NCBI RefSeq assembly: GCF_015207525.1
Contig: NZ_JADEWR010000018.1
Location: 160,735-224,734 of the forward strand
Direction: 5' to 3'
DNA length: 64,000 nt
Source of the DNA: Nodosilinea sp. LEGE 06152
GTDB lineage: Bacteria; Cyanobacteriota; Cyanobacteriia; Phormidesmidales; Phormidesmidaceae
A program made the translations under genes and the position numbers. This document shows positions 32,240 through 40,616 of the stretch, in pieces. The notes beneath the pieces were generated by a model. The model did no database searches, was not told where the DNA came from, and saw only the letters and a program-made list of their open reading frames with translations. Positions within the stretch are counted from its first letter, which is position 1, and each line of letters opens with the position of its first letter.

Positions 32240-34549
32240 CTATTCCCCGCTGCGCCGCATGGCCGACTGCGCGGCTCCGTAGAGCAGCAGGGCCAGGGCC
32301 ACGGTGGCGGGTACGATGAACATCCAGTTGTGGCGGGTGACTTGCCACAGCCAGGGGTAGGGAGTAGTGGTGGCGAGCTGCACCTGGGGCGACTGGCGCA
32401 GGGTGGCCAGGCGGTAGTCGGCACTGATGTAGGGGTCGGGGTTGGGCACCTGGGCGCTGACCAGTACGGTGTCGCCTTCGATTTGGTAAAAGAGGGGGTC
32501 GTGGCGCAGCAGGTCGGTAACCTGGGCGAGGCCAATGTCGTCGCGGCCGCTGAGGGCCAGCACCACCCGCTGCGAATTCCAGGGCGAAATGACCGATTTC
32601 ATCAGCCCTTCGCCGTCGGGCAGGGGCTGCACCTGGGTATTACCCCACTGCCGGGTGCCGCTGCCCCGCAGGGCGAAGCCTTCCTCGCTGAGCAATTCGG
32701 GCAAAGGGAAGCGGGACTGGGGGCCGATCGCAACCAGGTTCTTTTCGTCGCGCGCGGTCTGGGGCAGATCGCCCGGTTGATAGACGGCGAGCTGAACCGA
32801 GTCGGCCGCACTCAGGCGACCCAGGCGCTCGGCTAGCTCCAGCAGTACGGTGACATCGGTGTTGGTGGGAGCATCGGGCAGAATTACTGCCGTGGTGGAG
32901 AGATCCTGCGGGGCGGTGAAGGGGTAGCCGGTTTTGAATAGATCTAAATCGGGCAGGTGGGTAATGGCGGTGCGCTTGAGGCTAAAGCTGGTGTCGCTGT
33001 GGATGGTGCCCCAAAGCTGCTGATCGGTGACGCGGCTGCACGATCGCCGCTCGCGAGGGTCCAGTCGAAAGTTGACCTGGAGCTTGGAGGTGGGGGTAAC
33101 GCGATCGCCCGGCAGATCAACCTCCAGGGTGCGGCGGTTAGCGCCTTTTACCTCCGTCAGCCGTTCTCCTGTAATTGAGACGCCGTCTAGCTCCACATCT
33201 ACCAGGGAGGTGAGCGGGTTGATCTGGGGGCCATAGCTGTAGGAGAGGCGCATTTTGCTGCCGCGCAGCAGGCGATCGTCGGGCAGTGCCTTAAAGTCAA
33301 TTTCCATCGCTGGCGAGTGGGAGCCGCGCACGGTCACTTCGTCTAGGGGCTGGCGATTGGGGCCGGTCAGGTCGGTGAGCAAAAAGTCGTTCTCTTCAGG
33401 CAGGTAGCCGGGCCACTGGCGGGGCGGCAGCGGCGGCAGCTCTGCCGCCTGGTTGACCACTACGCCGTGGCCGGTAGCAATCTGCTGGTCCTGGGGCTGC
33501 ACCAGGTACTGCACGGCTTTGGCCACGCCCGCCTCACCGTTTCCGGTAATCACCAGCACGGGCGAGCTATCATCCGCCGCCGTCGCCCACATCAGCAGGC
33601 CCGACTCCGGCGGAACGGGCTTGCCCGCATCATCTACAAACTTGCCGTCCTTGAGAGCAAAGGGCAGGGTTAGATCGGCCAGGGCAGGCTGCTGGGCCGG
33701 GGTACCCAAAATCACCAACCGCTCTTCGGCGGCTAACTCCTCCAGGTTCCTCACCAGGCGGGTGTCGAGGGGGCGGTAGAGGGCGGTGCGACCCAGATAA
33801 GTTTGCAGCCGCGCCGTAGCCGTCAGCCAGGGACTGTCTGCTTTGATGGGTTGCAGGTAGGCGACCCGGTTGGGCTGCAGGCTGAGGGTGTCAAACAGCG
33901 GGTAGGGAAACTGGCTGAAGTCGGGGGTTACCGCCTGGGGCTGGTAGTCAAACACCAGCTTGGAGTCGGGCAGCACCTCGGTCCAGAGTGAGGGGTCGAA
34001 GGGGTCTTGGGTACAGGTGGGGGAGTTGTTTTGCAGAGCGGCCAGCACCAGCTCGTTGTCGTCTTGCAGCAGGTCGGCGGGTACTTCTAGCACCGCATCG
34101 CCAATTTCGCCCATGGGCTGGTTGAGGGGCAGGCTGCCAATGCTGGTGCCGTTGATCAGCACCGTCAGGTTAGAGCGGGTGGCGTAGAGGGCGGCGGAAT
34201 GGCGGTAGCGCAGCAGCACCTTGACCGATTTAGCCGTCCAGTTGCGGGGGCGGGTAAAGTGCAGCCGCTGTTCGTCGTAAATGCCGCTAAAGCGCAGGCG
34301 GTTGCCCACCACCGGGCTGCGGTTGAATTCCAGCACGTACTGGCCGGTTTCAGCGGGGGCAATTACCGGGGCCGCAGGTAAGCTCGTTGGCAGGGTGATC
34401 TCCGCCAGGGCAGGAGCTTGCTCTGTGGTGGGGGAGGCATCCTGGGCGAGCAGGGGTTGCCCGGTGATTAGCAGCAGGGTGGTGAGGTAGAGGGCCAGAC
34501 GGCGGCGGGCCAGGTGAGAGAGGGAGGGAAGAGAGGGGGGGAAGGGCAT
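32240..34549 (-). CDS. bcsB: cellulose synthase periplasmic subunit BcsB
   Basis: Protein of 769 residues, the usual length for BcsB. A signal peptide precedes AQDAS. The periplasmic part alternates carbohydrate-binding-like and flavodoxin-like domains, with the family features TLSLQPNRVAYL and GPNRQPLDEVTVRG. A single C-terminal membrane helix (FIVPATVALALLLYG) would dock onto BcsA; this helix is required for BcsA activity in characterised systems. The start at 34549 is followed at once by coding-type sequence and preceded by octamer repeats with no Shine-Dalgarno. It lies between bcsZ and bcsA. Confidence 0.9.
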   Translation of the reverse strand: MPFPPSLPSLSHLARRRLALYLTTLLLITGQPLLAQDASPTTEQAPALAEITLPTSLPAAPVIAPAETGQYVLEFNRSPVVGNRLRFSGIYDEQRLHFTRPRNWTAKSVKVLLRYRHSAALYATRSNLTVLINGTSIGSLPLNQPMGEIGDAVLEVPADLLQDDNELVLAALQNNSPTCTQDPFDPSLWTEVLPDSKLVFDYQPQAVTPDFSQFPYPLFDTLSLQPNRVAYLQPIKADSPWLTATARLQTYLGRTALYRPLDTRLVRNLEELAAEERLVILGTPAQQPALADLTLPFALKDGKFVDDAGKPVPPESGLLMWATAADDSSPVLVITGNGEAGVAKAVQYLVQPQDQQIATGHGVVVNQAAELPPLPPRQWPGYLPEENDFLLTDLTGPNRQPLDEVTVRGSHSPAMEIDFKALPDDRLLRGSKMRLSYSYGPQINPLTSLVDVELDGVSITGERLTEVKGANRRTLEVDLPGDRVTPTSKLQVNFRLDPRERRSCSRVTDQQLWGTIHSDTSFSLKRTAITHLPDLDLFKTGYPFTAPQDLSTTAVILPDAPTNTDVTVLLELAERLGRLSAADSVQLAVYQPGDLPQTARDEKNLVAIGPQSRFPLPELLSEEGFALRGSGTRQWGNTQVQPLPDGEGLMKSVISPWNSQRVVLALSGRDDIGLAQVTDLLRHDPLFYQIEGDTVLVSAQVPNPDPYISADYRLATLRQSPQVQLATTTPYPWLWQVTRHNWMFIVPATVALALLLYGAAQSAMRRSGE

Positions 34550-34550
34550 G

Positions 34551-34641
34551 GGAGGGGGTGGATGGGTAGGTGGGTAGGTGGGTGGGCGGGTAGGCGGGTG
34601 GATGGGTGGATGGGTGGGCGGGTAGGTGGGTGGGTGGGTTA
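34551..34641. repeat. octamer array upstream of bcsB
   Basis: About eleven G-rich octamers in phase (GGTGGATG, GGTAGGTG, GGTGGGCG, GGTAGGCG and variants) directly precede the bcsB start codon (34549). On the mRNA they form a C-rich leader. The array ends where the 28-bp repeats begin. Confidence 0.88.
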
Positions 34642-34652
34642 GGAAGGAGAGC

Positions 34653-34732
34653 CGGTTCCTGAGCGAAGTCGAAGGAAAGGTGGTTCCTGAGCGAAGTCGA
34701 AGGAAAGGCGGTTCCTGAGCGGAGTCGAAGGA
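34653..34732. repeat. three tandem copies of a 28-bp repeat
   Basis: Units of 28 bases begin CGGTTCCTGAGCGAAGTCGA at 34653, 34681 (T for the first C) and 34709. The third is shortened and has one change (GGAGTC). The GTTCCTGAGCG core is a dispersed repeat found between genes in many bacteria. It lies 20 bases past the bcsZ stop codon. Confidence 0.9.
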
Positions 34733-34751
34733 TGGAGCAGTCTGCTGGTTG

Positions 34752-36020
34752 TTAAGGGTTGCAGAGGCCGCCGATGGTTTTGAGGCGATCGGGGGAGACG
34801 TCTAGGGGGAGCAGGCCAAACCAGGCCAGGTTTTGGGTGTAGTAGGCGATGTCGTTGTCCCAAAAGCCGTCTTTGTAGGTGGGCTGAATTTTTTGCTGCA
34901 GAATTTCGGCGGCGATCGCAGGCTCGACTCGGGTCAGGGCCAGGTAAACCAGGGCGTAGTGGGCGGTCGATTCGTAGCTGGTTTCGGCACTGCCGTCGAG
35001 GGTGAGGCGGGCGGGCAAGCGATTATCTTGCTGCCAGCGGCGAGTTAGTTCGGGGGTGCGGGCTTCGAGATACGCCTGGGCGCGGGGTTCTTCAAACCAG
35101 GCGGCATCTTGAGCAATGCGCCACCAGACTCGAAAGGCGTCGAAGCTGTAGCGGCTTTGCAATGGGTAGTCGAGGGGGAGCTGGCGGTAGGTGCCCGTGG
35201 CCGGGTTGTAGGCGATCCAGTCGGGAGGGAGGCCGGTGGCAGAGAATTCTGACAGGTTATCGAGCATGGCGTAGCCGCTGTCGATTAGGCTGTTCCAGTC
35301 GTGGTCGCGATCGACTTCGGCAAACAGGCGAAAGCTGGCAGGGGCAAAATACGACGGGTTGAGAATGACCTGGTCGGGCTCCAGTCGAAAGGCTTCGGCG
35401 GGGCCGGGAATGAGCTGGCGGGTGCCGTCGGGTAGTTCCACTGTGCCGTGCTCCCAGATGTCGGCCAGCAGGGCGCGGGCGTCTTCGAGGTACTGGGGGC
35501 ACGACCAGCGCCGAGCGGCCAAGATTAGCGCGGTGGCGGCGTCGATGTCGGCATCGGTGGCAAAGTTCGCATCGAGGGTGCCCCAGGAGTTATCTGGGCG
35601 CTGGCCCCATTTCCAGGCCCAGAGCAGGTCGGTTGGCTCGCCCGCTTCATCCAGGCGAGCGAGGTTGTTTTTGGCCCAGCTGTAGGTGCGATCGAAGGTG
35701 ACAGGGTCGTTGATGGCGACGGCCCGCAGCATGGCATAGGCCTGGCCTTCGGAGACGGTGCGATCGCTGTCTTCACGGTCAATCACCCGGCCATCGTCCT
35801 GAATGAACCGGCTGCGGTAGGCTTGCCAGCTTTCGATCAGCAGATCGTTTTGGGGGCTTTCAACGGGCAGGTTTAGGGCTACTTCCGCGGTGTTGAGGCA
35901 GGCGCAGGCGGCGCTTTGAGTGGTGCAGCTGGGCGCGGCGGCTACCAGCACCAGAGCCAGGGGCAGTATTGTCAGCAGCATGCGGGTCTGAGAACGCCGC
36001 AGGTTGAAGAGTCGCAACAT
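34752..36020 (-). CDS. bcsZ: cellulase BcsZ, glycoside hydrolase family 8
   Basis: Protein of 422 residues from ATG 36020; the frame is open to 36149 through octamer repeats. The N-terminus is a signal region (LPLALVLVAAAPSC) with a lipobox-like A-P-S-C, so it may be a lipoprotein. The GH8 domain shows SEGQAYAMLRAV, with the predicted catalytic Glu, and the family signature ATDADIDAATALILAARRW, with acidic catalytic residues. BcsZ trims or edits nascent glucan in the periplasm and is needed for normal cellulose export in characterised systems. It lies between the TPR gene and bcsB. Confidence 0.92.
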   Translation of the reverse strand: MLRLFNLRRSQTRMLLTILPLALVLVAAAPSCTTQSAACACLNTAEVALNLPVESPQNDLLIESWQAYRSRFIQDDGRVIDREDSDRTVSEGQAYAMLRAVAINDPVTFDRTYSWAKNNLARLDEAGEPTDLLWAWKWGQRPDNSWGTLDANFATDADIDAATALILAARRWSCPQYLEDARALLADIWEHGTVELPDGTRQLIPGPAEAFRLEPDQVILNPSYFAPASFRLFAEVDRDHDWNSLIDSGYAMLDNLSEFSATGLPPDWIAYNPATGTYRQLPLDYPLQSRYSFDAFRVWWRIAQDAAWFEEPRAQAYLEARTPELTRRWQQDNRLPARLTLDGSAETSYESTAHYALVYLALTRVEPAIAAEILQQKIQPTYKDGFWDNDIAYYTQNLAWFGLLPLDVSPDRLKTIGGLCNP

Positions 36021-36030
36021 GGTAGTCACC

Positions 36031-36110
36031 GTGGGGGGTGGTGGGCGGGTGGATGGGTAGATGGGTGGATGGGTGGATGGGTGGATGGGTAGGCGGGTGG
36101 GCGGGTGGGG
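36031..36110. repeat. octamer array upstream of bcsZ
   Basis: About nine units (GGTGGATG, GGTAGATG, GGTGGATG three times, GGTAGGCG, GGTGGGCG) in 8-base phase just upstream of the bcsZ start. It is the most regular array of the window. The run of GGG blocks every 8 bases on the plus strand, which is the template strand here, gives it G-quadruplex potential. Confidence 0.9.
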
Positions 36111-36143
36111 CGTATAACTTTGATTTCGGGCTGGGTTGCGTAG

Positions 36144-36162
36144 GGGCAAACGGCGTTTGCCC
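36144..36162. repeat. palindromic dispersed repeat GGGCAAACG-G-CGTTTGCCC
   Basis: Nine-base perfect arms with a single central G, preceded by GTAG. This form resembles the intergenic palindromes common in cyanobacterial genomes. It lies 35 bases past the stop codon of the TPR gene. A related element, with different arm sequence, is at 63449-63471. Confidence 0.75.
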
Positions 36163-36196
36163 GGTCTAATTGGGGGTTAGCGAGGCGGATTTGGGG

Positions 36197-38482
36197 TTAG
36201 TAGCGCTCCCAGGCGGGTTGAAAGCCTCGGCGGCGCAGCAGGTCGAACTCTACGTCCTGGGTGCGCTGTTGGAGGTTAATGGGGGCGGCTTGGGGGGGGA
36301 GCTGTCGGAGCTGGTCTAGGGCCGTGAGCTTTTGGTCGTCGGCGATATTGAGTTCTGCGATCGCGTACCGAGCTTCCCAGTAGTCAGGATCTAGCGCTAG
36401 CACCTGGTCGTAGAGGGTGCGGGCGGCGGTCAGGTTGCCCTGCTGAAACTGCACCCCAGCCAGGGCTGCCAGGGCACCGAGATTCTCCGGTTCCTGAGTG
36501 AGTACCTGCTGGTAGGCGGCGGCGGCTAGCGGTAGGTCGCCCTGGCGCTGGGCCAGCTCGCCCTGGAAGAAGTACACCGTCAGGTCGTCGGGGTTAGCGG
36601 CGATCAGCGATTCCATCTCGGCCTGGGCCTGGGTGGGGTTGGTTTGGGCCAACAGCTCAACCGTTCGCCACCGCAGCCAGAGGTCGTCGGGGCGCTGGGC
36701 CAGCAGGGTTTGGTAGAGACTGGCGCGATCGCCGTCGGCCGGGAGCGCACCAGCCAGCTCAAACAGCTCTGGGGGCGGATTCTCTAAGGTTTGGGAGGCC
36801 AGCCAGCTCTCTAAGGTTTCGGCGGCGGTGGCAGCGGTGACTTGCCTGGTGCGGTAGGCGAGGAGGGCGTAGCCGAGGGGGTAGTTGGTATTGTCGGGGT
36901 TGGCCGCGATCGCCTCTAGGTACACCGGCAGTGCCGCCTCGGGCTGACCCTGTTGCGTCCGAACGAATGCCAGTCCCCGCAGGGCTTCGGCGGTGGCTGA
37001 ATTGCTGGGCTGAGCCGCAAGGATGGTCTCATAGCGGCGGGCGCTGGCCTCCAGGTCGCCTAGCTGGCGCTCTAGATCGGCGACCAGCAGCTCGGTGCCC
37101 CAGTCGTTTTGGCCGGCGTTGGTGGCGCGGTAGCGGGTCAGTGCATCGCGAGCCACTTGCAAATCGCCCTGGCTGAGATAAATTTGGGCCATTCGGTAAG
37201 TCAGTAAGGGGGCATCTACCGCCGCTGCTACGGCTTGGTACACGGGCAGCAGCGCCGGGTCAGGGTTGTCCAGCCGCACCAGGGCGGTGGTTATGGCCCG
37301 CTGCTCGGGGGCGGAGCTGGGCGGCGGCGACAGCAGGGGCAAAAGCTGCTCGGCTACGGTAGCGGCAGTTTCGGTGCCCAGACTGTAGGCCAACAGACCC
37401 GCTTTCACCCTCAGGCTGGCGGTGCTGGGGTTTTCTACCGCTAACTGCTCAAACATGGCCAGGGCGAGGGCTTCAGTGTCGGGCCATTCGCTCAGCACGT
37501 CGGCCACCTCACCGCGCAGGCCATAGCTGGGGGAGGTGGTAGCGTCTAACGCCTGCTGGTACAGCACCGTCGCCTGCTCAAATAGGGATGGGTCGAGCTG
37601 GCGACGGCCGATCGCGCTGTAGGCGCGGGCCAGGGGCAGGCGAGCTTCAGGCTTGCCCACCAGCGGAGCCAGTAGCTCTAGAGCCCGCGCTGTTTGGCCG
37701 CTGGCATCGTAGGCGTTAGCTAAGCCCGTGCGAATGCCCAGGGAGAGGTCATCGGTACGGCCCGGCTCTCTCAGCTCAGGTTCCAGCAGGGCGATCGCCC
37801 CTGCTGCATTCCCCGTCTCCTGCAGCGCCAGCGCGTAGGCGGTCAGCGCCTCGGCTGGAATCGTCCCCGTCTGCCGATAGCGGTTAAACAAGGCCAGAGC
37901 ACCGGCATAGTCGCCGCTAAAGGCGTAGATCTGCGCTGCCCCCAGCAGGGTTTGGGGGGATGGGTTGCGCCCTAGCAGGAGGTCGTAATCGGCGAGGGAT
38001 TCTGCAAAGCGGCCCTGGTAGCCATAGAGCAACGCTCGCTGGCTAAGAGCTGCAATATTGTCAGGATTTTGGCTCAAAAGCCGGTTTAAAGCGTTAATGC
38101 CGCCGAGTTGCCACTCGGGTCGGTAGCCGCCCAGTTCTCCCAGGGCGGCCAAAGCGGTGGTATTGTCAGGACTGACCTGTAGCACTGCCTGGTAGGCGTT
38201 CCAGGCATCGGCATCGCGGCCCGCCCGCTGGTAGGCGGTCGCCAGCCCCAGCCGGGCCTCAGCCGAGTTGGGTTGCTGGCGCAGGGCCGCCTGAAAGGCC
38301 GCAATCGCATCGTTCACCCAGCCGCGATCGAGCAGGGTATAGCCCTGGTTGGTTTGGGGCGATCGCTGGGCCAGGGCAGCGGGGCTAATCCCAATCTCTA
38401 AACCGCTTATGAGAGCCACCGTTAGTAAAGACGCTAGCGGCAGCGAACGCCTTGGGCTGCCGACTGTCATTCTTTGCTTCAT
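36197..38482 (-). CDS. TPR protein of the cellulose operon, BcsC-like periplasmic part
   Basis: Protein of 761 residues, signal peptide (SLLTVALISGLEIGISPAALA) followed almost entirely by tetratricopeptide repeats from residue ~45 to ~740 (for example AIAAFQAALRQQPNSAEARLGLA). In E. coli, BcsC has ~19 TPRs followed by an outer-membrane barrel; here the barrel is absent and a separate barrel gene lies just upstream. The ATG overlaps the preceding gene's stop (ATGA at 38479-38482), so the two are translationally coupled. A scaffold guiding glucan across the periplasm is inferred. Assignment rests on context as much as on sequence. Confidence 0.82.
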   Translation of the reverse strand: MKQRMTVGSPRRSLPLASLLTVALISGLEIGISPAALAQRSPQTNQGYTLLDRGWVNDAIAAFQAALRQQPNSAEARLGLATAYQRAGRDADAWNAYQAVLQVSPDNTTALAALGELGGYRPEWQLGGINALNRLLSQNPDNIAALSQRALLYGYQGRFAESLADYDLLLGRNPSPQTLLGAAQIYAFSGDYAGALALFNRYRQTGTIPAEALTAYALALQETGNAAGAIALLEPELREPGRTDDLSLGIRTGLANAYDASGQTARALELLAPLVGKPEARLPLARAYSAIGRRQLDPSLFEQATVLYQQALDATTSPSYGLRGEVADVLSEWPDTEALALAMFEQLAVENPSTASLRVKAGLLAYSLGTETAATVAEQLLPLLSPPPSSAPEQRAITTALVRLDNPDPALLPVYQAVAAAVDAPLLTYRMAQIYLSQGDLQVARDALTRYRATNAGQNDWGTELLVADLERQLGDLEASARRYETILAAQPSNSATAEALRGLAFVRTQQGQPEAALPVYLEAIAANPDNTNYPLGYALLAYRTRQVTAATAAETLESWLASQTLENPPPELFELAGALPADGDRASLYQTLLAQRPDDLWLRWRTVELLAQTNPTQAQAEMESLIAANPDDLTVYFFQGELAQRQGDLPLAAAAYQQVLTQEPENLGALAALAGVQFQQGNLTAARTLYDQVLALDPDYWEARYAIAELNIADDQKLTALDQLRQLPPQAAPINLQQRTQDVEFDLLRRRGFQPAWERY

Positions 38483-40053
38483 TCCGCTGCCCTCCGCAAT
38501 GGGTTCCAGATCAGGTCGTAGCGCACCCGAAAGCCCAGGTAAGTTTCGCTAAACGCATTGCGCTGCTGCACACTCACCCCGGCCCGCAGGTTGTCAATAA
38601 TTGGGGCGTCGTAAAACAGCTCCCACACGTCAGGCACGGGGCCACCGCTGGCCTGGCGCAGCTCGTTGTTGGAGAGCTGGCGACCGTAGCCCAGCCCCAG
38701 GCGATCGCCCGGCATAAACACATCCAGCCCGTTGACGCCGAGGCTGTAGGTCTGGCCGCTGACCCCCAGGGTTTGGTTGGTGTACCAGCCGTAGCGGCCA
38801 AAAAAGCCCAGTTTGAGGCTGGGGATAAAGGCCTCAGCGTTGAGGCCAAAACCCGTCTCGCGATCGCCCGGCAGGGGGCCAAACTGGCCGTTGCCCCGGT
38901 CAATAGCAAAACTTTCGCTAAATCCGTCGCGGCGGCCCCCGTCGGTCGAGGTGACGTAGGTGCCCCGCACAATGGCGTTGCCAAACCTTACCCCCACTTC
39001 CCCAGCAAATGAGTCGAGGGCAAAGTTGCTCAAGCTGCGGCTCGACGAAAAGGTGGTGGCAGTCAGCGACAGCGCATCCACGGGGGTCCAGTTCACCAGG
39101 GCACCGGGGCGCGAGGCCACATTCACCGTGCTCAGGGCCGGGTTGGTTTGAAACACCGGGTTAAAGAAATGGGTCAGCGAATCCTTGGCAAAGCTGTTGC
39201 GATCGAGGTACGAGGTCAAATCCATTAGCCCCACCGTGAACCGCAGCTCGCTCAGGTTGGCGGGCGAGGCCGTCAGGTACAGCTCGCTCAGGCTGAGGCC
39301 GGTTTGGTCTGTGTCAGAAAACGCCTGCCCGGTGCTCAAGTCTACGGTGGCCCCGGCAAAGACTGAGGGGCTGAGCACATAGATGCCCCCCGCCCGTAAC
39401 CGCGCCGACCCCTCGCTGCCCTCCTGCAAATAGGCTGCCTGCACAAACACCTCAGAGCGCTCGGCTGGGGCCAGAGTTGCCTCGGGTTCGGTCGGTTGGG
39501 CAATGTCCTGGCTAATCGGTGTAGACGCTGAGCTGTCGATGGGCTGCAGGGGGTCGGGTGCGATCGTATTCGCCCCGACTGTATCTGTCCCGACTGTACT
39601 CGCCTCGGCTGTACTCGCCTCGGCTGTACTCGCCTCAGCTGTCTCGGTCTCCCCAGGCGTTTCATCGTCCTCGCCAGCTATTGGCAACGGTGTTGTTTGA
39701 GCCAGCATGGGATTCAAACTGAGCGTCGCTAAGTCTGACTGAGTCCGCTGTAGGTGGCCAGGTTTGTTCTTTAACCGAGTTTTTGGGCTAAAGGCATGGC
39801 TTTCTGTAGAAAATTCTTCTGTAGACCAGCTGAGCCTAGCCAGGTCGCCAGCCACCCCATTGTCCTCAGGCAAATCGCTCTGGGATAACTCGCTCAAAGC
39901 GAGATTCTCCGCTGTTAACTGGTGGTCAGACAGCTCGCTACCCCAGGCGTGGGGGGCGATGCTAAACAGCGCTGTTGCCAGCACTATACCCGTAGCCGCG
40001 CCAGGATTTAGCGCACATCGCAGCGCTAACCAAGCACCTATAGAATGCTCCAT
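38479..40053 (-). CDS. outer-membrane beta-barrel protein of the cellulose operon
   Basis: Protein of 524 residues. A signal peptide ends near HAWGSE. Residues ~45-190 are low-complexity, including AEAST three times and other Thr/Ser/Pro-rich stretches. From ~195 to the end, alternating hydrophobic/polar strands with many aromatic and Gly residues end in FRVRYDLIWNPL, typical of an outer-membrane barrel. It is the first gene of the cellulose operon and couples to the TPR gene. I infer it supplies the exit pore that the C-terminus of BcsC provides in proteobacteria. A carbohydrate porin (OprB-like) unrelated to BcsC is the main alternative. Confidence 0.7.
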   Translation of the reverse strand: MEHSIGAWLALRCALNPGAATGIVLATALFSIAPHAWGSELSDHQLTAENLALSELSQSDLPEDNGVAGDLARLSWSTEEFSTESHAFSPKTRLKNKPGHLQRTQSDLATLSLNPMLAQTTPLPIAGEDDETPGETETAEASTAEASTAEASTVGTDTVGANTIAPDPLQPIDSSASTPISQDIAQPTEPEATLAPAERSEVFVQAAYLQEGSEGSARLRAGGIYVLSPSVFAGATVDLSTGQAFSDTDQTGLSLSELYLTASPANLSELRFTVGLMDLTSYLDRNSFAKDSLTHFFNPVFQTNPALSTVNVASRPGALVNWTPVDALSLTATTFSSSRSLSNFALDSFAGEVGVRFGNAIVRGTYVTSTDGGRRDGFSESFAIDRGNGQFGPLPGDRETGFGLNAEAFIPSLKLGFFGRYGWYTNQTLGVSGQTYSLGVNGLDVFMPGDRLGLGYGRQLSNNELRQASGGPVPDVWELFYDAPIIDNLRAGVSVQQRNAFSETYLGFRVRYDLIWNPLRRAAE

Positions 40054-40616
40054 AAGATACTCAAAATATAAGTTGGATCAAAATAAGCACGAAAGATATA
40101 TCGGGCCTTCTAAAAAGCCAGAAATAAAGACATAGATGGAGTGCGTCATTAAGCTGTCAACACTTCTTGAGCGAATGCCATCCAGCACCGTACTATTTGA
40201 TTCGAGTGAATCAAAATAATCAGAAATTTTAGACTGTGCTGATACTTTGCGAGTAGTGCGGTTGTCTAGTTCTCAAATCACTGGATGAATTGGCTCAGGT
40301 GATGACGTTTCTAAATGCCTAGAAAGATGACTAAATTCACGTATTCATGGTTTAGATGAAGAAAGCTGAGAATCAAGTGCAAGCATCTAGTGATGCGGTA
40401 ACGATGTCAGGACGATTTCAGCTCAGGTAAGGTTGAGGTTCAGGCATAGCGCTACCTCCTCCTACAGATATATTTGTCATCGTCAGGATAAAATGCCAAA
40501 AAAGTTTTGAGACTGCGGTTTTCTGTGTGGAGTTGGCCAAGGCATTCTTGTGCGATCGGTGGTGAGGGTGGGGCTGTGGTTGTATGGGGTACAGCAACCT
40601 TCCCCAACCTTCGGCA
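40054..40616. other. divergent promoter region of the cellulose operon
   Basis: These 563 bases lie between the divergent cellulose operon and the lipoprotein gene. The A/T content is high at about 40060-40400. No gene is supported. It contains GATGACTAAAT (40326-40336), also present before operon 1. The cellulose operon promoter should lie in the left part and the lipoprotein promoter in the right part; I cannot assign -35/-10 boxes with confidence. Confidence 0.45.
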
